Of a stretch of 34,049 nucleotides of DNA, positions 31,197-34,049 are shown in pieces (position 1 is the first letter of the stretch; every line of letters starts with the position of its first letter). Source of the stretch: Bacteroidaceae bacterium. GTDB taxonomy: Bacteria; Bacteroidota; Bacteroidia; Bacteroidales; Bacteroidaceae. The DNA lies in contig JAFXZK010000024.1 in the NCBI GenBank assembly GCA_017541265.1, forward strand, positions 1 to 34,049, in the 5' to 3' direction. The position numbers were made by a program, and so were the translations under genes. The notes below the pieces were generated by a model that was given only the letters and a program-made list of their open reading frames with translations, searched no databases and had not been told where the DNA came from.

Positions 31197-31748
31197 TTGG
31201 GGCTTGCTTATATCCTGTTGGAGTACAAAGCTTCGATATGGATGTGGGCCGTCGGAGCAGTCATGCAAATTCTGGGCATCGTGCTTTACTATCAGAAAGG
31301 CATTTATGCCGACTGCGGCATGGAGTTCTACTATTTGGCAATGACGGCTTATGGTTGGTGGAAGTGGCAAAAGAAAGCACTCCCCCAAAGGGGGAGCGGG
31401 GAGGGGGCTATTACCCATATCCCACCCCGCCTCGCTTTGTACTGGGGCATCATCTTCGTTTGTCTGTGGGGCATCATCTGGTGGCTGCTTTCATCCTTCA
31501 CCGATTCCACCGTCCCCATTGCCGACGCATTCACCACAGCTCTGTCCCTTGTCGGCATCTGGGCTTTGGCTCATAAGTATCTGGAACAGTGGTTTGTATG
31601 GATAGCTGTTGATATCGTTACTTGCGTGCTATACTTCCATAAGGACATCCCCTTCAAAGCCTCGCTCTACGGCCTCTATGTCGTCATAGCCATCTTTGGC
31701 TACCTCCGTTGGCGCAGGATGATGAAAGGTGAAATTGTGAAATTGTGA
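31197..31748 (+). CDS. PnuC-family transporter, probable thiamin uptake (PnuT-like); start unclear
   Basis: The open frame encodes a membrane protein with the PnuC pattern GLAYILLEYKASIWMW, a loop, and further helices with WWLLSS and WFVWIAVDIVTCVLYFHKDI. Facilitated uptake of thiamin is inferred from the TPP riboswitch and receptor upstream. TTG 31197 is the first ordinary start, but conserved sequence in the same frame (AAHWLDITTTL) extends back to about 31164 without an ATG, GTG or TTG. An ATG at 31130 is in the wrong frame by one heptamer. Residues encoded by 31380-31409 (LPQRGSGEGA) are a palindromic-repeat insertion in a loop. The end overlaps an octamer array. Confidence 0.75.
   Translation: MGLAYILLEYKASIWMWAVGAVMQILGIVLYYQKGIYADCGMEFYYLAMTAYGWWKWQKKALPQRGSGEGAITHIPPRLALYWGIIFVCLWGIIWWLLSSFTDSTVPIADAFTTALSLVGIWALAHKYLEQWFVWIAVDIVTCVLYFHKDIPFKASLYGLYVVIAIFGYLRWRRMMKGEIVKL
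31380..31409. repeat. G/C palindromic repeat inside the pnuC-like gene
   Basis: CTCCCCC (31380-31386), AAA, GGGGGAG (31390-31396), then GAGGGGGC. The hairpin is perfect over 7 bp and the frame is kept. Confidence 0.75.
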
Positions 31749-31768
31749 AATTGTCAAATTGTGAAATA
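31729..31768. repeat. Octamer array GTGAAATT x5 between the pnuC-like and HAD genes
   Basis: Units are GTGAAATT x3, GTCAAATT and GTGAAATA. The array contains the transporter's last codons and stop and ends at the ATG of the next gene. Confidence 0.85.
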
Positions 31769-32427
31769 TGAATTATACTGATATCATTTTCGACTTGGGC
31801 GGCGTACTGCTCGACCTCAACATGCAAGGTGTAGGGGAAGCCTGCAAACGCTTGGGCATCAATCCCGAACTTTTCTTTGTCAAAGCGGAAGGGGGAGCTT
31901 CGACCGTCTGCCAAGGCATCTCTGCAAGCAAAGCCATCACAGAATATCAAGTCGGCAACATGACAAGCGAAGAGTTCCTTTCGCTCGTCCTCGGCTATTG
32001 CGACGAAGGCATCACTCGGGAAGACATCATCGAGGCTTGGAACGCCTGCATCGGCTCCCTGCCCAAAGAGCGACTGGACTTGATAAAGGAACTTCGCAGC
32101 AAAGGCTATCACACGCACTTGCTCTCCAACACCAACGACCTGCACTGGGAAGAGATAAAGCGTCGCTACCTTTCGGAAGAAGGCTACACCTGCTCCGACC
32201 TCTTCGACCACGTCTTTGTCTCTCACGAAATGCACCTTGCAAAGCCCGACGGAGAAATCTACCGCCAAGCCGTCCGTCAGATTGGACGTCCCGCCGCACA
32301 GTGCTTCTTCATCGACGACACCCAGATAAACGTCGAAGCTGCCAAGCGCGAAGGTCTGCAAGGCGCTTGGCTCGACCTGAGCAAAAAGGATAGCCTGAAG
32401 TCCATTATTAGCAGAATCCTTAAATAA
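31768..32427 (+). CDS. HAD superfamily hydrolase (YihX-like subfamily IA)
   Basis: The 219-residue cytoplasmic protein has HAD motif I IIFDLGGVLLD (nucleophile Asp; DLG as in YihX-like members), motif II LLSNTND, motif III Lys in HLAKPDGEIY and motif IV FFIDDTQINVEAA. It resembles sugar-phosphate phosphatases such as YihX, but its position after the thiamin transporter allows thiamin monophosphate or a related phosphate as substrate (inference). ATG at 31768 lies at the edge of the octamer array, 19 nt after the transporter stop. No thiamin pyrophosphokinase gene is seen in the locus. Confidence 0.88.
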   Translation: MNYTDIIFDLGGVLLDLNMQGVGEACKRLGINPELFFVKAEGGASTVCQGISASKAITEYQVGNMTSEEFLSLVLGYCDEGITREDIIEAWNACIGSLPKERLDLIKELRSKGYHTHLLSNTNDLHWEEIKRRYLSEEGYTCSDLFDHVFVSHEMHLAKPDGEIYRQAVRQIGRPAAQCFFIDDTQINVEAAKREGLQGAWLDLSKKDSLKSIISRILK

Positions 32428-32472
32428 GAAAGTATTTTAGCCTTTTTGTGTTGTCTATTCAGAAATAAGTTG

Positions 32473-32480
32473 TATATTTG
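32473..32480 (+). promoter_or_regulatory. Candidate -7 box in front of the structured region
   Basis: TATATTTG matches TAnnTTTG and lies 46 nt after the HAD stop codon. The next gene starts 500 nt later, beyond a terminator. Confidence 0.45.
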
Positions 32481-32484
32481 CAGC

Positions 32485-32742
32485 AGAAAAGGTAACAACA
32501 AGTTCATTTTCAGTATAAACTTTTTAATACCTATTATGCTTATGACAAAATAACGAAAGATTAGACTTATAGACATAAAAGCATCTGCTTAAATTCTTGT
32601 TCACCGAATTCGCCAAATTTAAAGAACAACTCAGAGTAGAAGTAAAGATGCTCACGCTGTGCGTGGGCTTTTACCCGTTTAGAGTTGTTAGGTGTTTGGC
32701 GATACCAGGTGAACGTAGACGAAGTAAGTCCACGTTTTTTTG
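32485..32742 (+). ncRNA. Candidate structured RNA of unknown family
   Basis: Within this stretch, 32599-32714 forms one long imperfect rod: GTTCACC/GGTGAAC, CGCCAAA/TTTGGCG, AACAACTC/GAGTTGTT, GTAAA/TTTAC and the apical GCTCACGC-TGT-GCGTGGGC, all nested. A promoter box precedes and a terminator hairpin follows. No ORF is visible. It resembles no RNA family that I can place with confidence; the 5' end is set by the promoter box. Confidence 0.4.
32712..32742 (+). terminator. Terminator hairpin of the GGACTTAT palindrome family
   Basis: AACGTAGAC (32712-32720) pairs with GTCCACGTT (32728-32736), one mismatch, followed by TTTTTTT. The 3' arm continues the shared TAAGTCCACGTT core. Confidence 0.6.
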
Positions 32743-32801
32743 TTTTTATGACCTCAAACGACCAAATAAGAAAACCTAATAACTAACCAAAACCTATAAG
32801 C

Positions 32802-32846
32802 ATGAAAAAAACAAATTTTTATCTAAGTTTTTCGTTTTCGTTATAA
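32802..32846 (+). other. 14-codon frame in the AraC upstream region
   Basis: ATG at 32802 reads MKKTNFYLSFSFSL then TAA. Upstream are CTAATAACTAACC and CCTATAAGC. It could be a leader peptide or a remnant of an exported-protein start. Support is weak. Confidence 0.2.
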
Positions 32847-32863
32847 TTTTCATAACTTTAGAT

Positions 32864-32927
32864 AAGTTACTCTCGTTCGGAAAATTGCAAAAAAAATTGC
32901 ATTTTCTCTCACTTATTCGTAACTTTG
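32864..32927 (+). promoter_or_regulatory. Promoter and inverted repeat ahead of the AraC-family gene
   Basis: TAACTTTG at 32920-32927 is a -7 box with TTGC at 32897-32900 as a plausible -33 match 19 nt before it. AAGTTAC (32864-32870) and GTAACTT (32919-32925) form outer arms, and GAAAATTGCAA/TTGCATTTTC inner arms with one bulge. The symmetry could be an operator. Confidence 0.5.
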
Positions 32928-32979
32928 TCGCCAGAAAATCAAATTTAAGACGCCTTCAAGGCAAGAAATCTGGCAACGA

Positions 32980-34049
32980 ATGCTGAAAGAAGCCTTTTAT
33001 TTGTTTTACGGCGGAGTGACAATGTTAAATATTGTCGCCTGTTTCTATCTACTCTTTCGGCGGGGCAACGCCATTGCTCCCGACATTACCTCGTCGGTAC
33101 GTTTGCGACGGTGGACTGCTGCCTTCTTTGCCGTCTCAGCCCTGAGCCATCTGTGGAATCTGCCTGTGTTTTTTCTTACATCAGGCGATAATGTGAAACT
33201 GTGTTATCTTGTAGGTGCTTTGCTCGACTGCATGACGGTTGGTCCTTTAGCAATAGTCATATTGTTTGCTATGCTGCAAGATCGCATGCGACCACTATGG
33301 CTTGTTGCGGCGATGTTTGCACCACCTGTTATTATCATGGCGCTGTGTGTTGCCTACCATAGCGATGCCCTTATGCCGATATTATATTCCTATGCCATAT
33401 TGTTGATAATTGGCTTGATAATATATGTGGTATGCGCAGTAAGGCAGTATGGTCGATGGCTACGCGACAACTATTCGGACCTGGAACACAAGGAGGTGTG
33501 GCAGAGTTTTGTAGTACTCGTTGCTATCTCGTTAGCTTTAGGCCTCTATACATTTGACATCGAAGGACTGGCTTACGAATTTGCCATACAGATGCTTGAT
33601 ATCATACTGACATGCTATCTTCTGTGGCGTGTAGAGACATTGAGCGACTTGAGCATTTCTTCCGATGACGCAAACGAAGGAACGGTCGCCATGGCACATG
33701 TAGAAGATGATGACCATTCATTATCTATGCGCAACAATATCGGTCCATTGCTCAAGCAGCATTGCGAAGAGTCACGACTCTATCTGCAATACGACATATC
33801 CCTTACGGAACTTGCCAAGCAGATTGGCACCAACCGCGTATATCTCAGCCAGCACTTTGCCATGCAGGGTACCACTTATAATACATACATCAATAATCTG
33901 CGCATCAGACACTTCATCAGCCTTTACAATGAAGCGGCTGCAACCCATCAGCCTACAACAATCCAGCAACTTGCCTACCAAAGCGGTTTCCGCAGTTACG
34001 GCACATTTAATACAGCCTTTAAACAAAGCATGGGAATGACCGCAACAAA
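32980..34049 (+). CDS. AraC-family transcriptional regulator with N-terminal membrane domain (cut by window end)
   Basis: From the ATG at 32980 the frame is open for 356 codons to the last base. Seven hydrophobic segments (about 8-25, 46-66, 73-98, 104-124, 131-152, 174-192, 202-216) are followed by an acidic linker (about 225-246) and an AraC DNA-binding domain: first HTH LTELAKQIGTNRVYLSQHF (275-293) and second HTH TTIQQLAYQSGFRSYGTFN (326-344). A membrane-bound AraC regulator would sense an envelope or periplasmic signal. The signal and targets are unknown. The C-terminal tail and stop are outside the window. No earlier in-frame start exists. Confidence 0.9.
   Translation, partial: MLKEAFYLFYGGVTMLNIVACFYLLFRRGNAIAPDITSSVRLRRWTAAFFAVSALSHLWNLPVFFLTSGDNVKLCYLVGALLDCMTVGPLAIVILFAMLQDRMRPLWLVAAMFAPPVIIMALCVAYHSDALMPILYSYAILLIIGLIIYVVCAVRQYGRWLRDNYSDLEHKEVWQSFVVLVAISLALGLYTFDIEGLAYEFAIQMLDIILTCYLLWRVETLSDLSISSDDANEGTVAMAHVEDDDHSLSMRNNIGPLLKQHCEESRLYLQYDISLTELAKQIGTNRVYLSQHFAMQGTTYNTYINNLRIRHFISLYNEAAATHQPTTIQQLAYQSGFRSYGTFNTAFKQSMGMTAT

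Noticed and set aside
32599-32714. Integron attC site
   Set aside because: It has nested arms, but the required RYYYAAC/GTTRRRY core pair is not at the ends and no integrase or cassettes are visible.
32485-32742. 6S RNA
   Set aside because: A rod shape is present but I could not identify the central bubble and closing stem in the expected places.

Overview
The window reads as a chromosomal segment of a Bacteroidota bacterium, order Bacteroidales, most likely Prevotellaceae. The main support is the repeated Bacteroidota-type -7 promoter box (TAnnTTTG, e.g. TACCTTTG/TATCTTTG) just upstream of most genes. Gene content agrees: serine palmitoyltransferase, TamL-type outer-membrane lipoprotein, a TPP-riboswitch TonB receptor followed by a PnuC transporter, DUF4491, and an AraC regulator with a membrane domain. 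Assignment to genus is inference.

Layout. 1-300: 3' end of an ISL3-type transposase facing a tRNA-Ser(CGA) gene. 300-5300: ribH with an upstream TPR gene (minus), divergent from recF-DUF721 (plus), which converge on uvrB (minus). 5300-11900: an unrecognised charged protein, a TrmH/SpoU RNA methyltransferase (minus), TamL, a family-2 glycosyltransferase, rarA and a small conserved-looking protein. 12200-17600: a lipid kinase divergent from serine palmitoyltransferase, then an acyltransferase-3 membrane protein converging with a large FAD protein. 17900-21550: fused aspartokinase-homoserine dehydrogenase (thrA) translationally coupled to an MFS transporter. 21560-26700 (minus): gyrA followed by two secreted TPR proteins. 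27480-28600: ProX-type editing protein and DUF4491. 28640-32430: thiamin-responsive locus (TPP riboswitch, TonB receptor, PnuC-type transporter, HAD hydrolase). 32430-34049: a candidate structured RNA and the beginning of a membrane-anchored AraC-family regulator, cut by the window end.

How parts work together. The thiamin locus forms a salvage route: outer-membrane uptake, inner-membrane transport and perhaps dephosphorylation. The lipid kinase/serine palmitoyltransferase pair suggests sphingoid-lipid metabolism. recF, uvrB, rarA and gyrA are ordinary DNA maintenance genes.

The least ordinary content is repeats. (i) Degenerate 7-nt and 8-nt tandem repeats occur upstream of many promoters and also inside coding genes without breaking the frame. 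(ii) A G/C-rich palindrome occurs in frame in three genes and once in the gyrA leader. (iii) A long palindrome with core GGACTTAT/ATAAGTCC recurs at four intergenic sites, two of which lie in larger related intergenic elements. (iv) A 205-bp element has 30-bp imperfect terminal inverted repeats. (v) The pnuC-like gene has no ordinary start codon for its conserved N-terminus; removing one heptamer would restore one.
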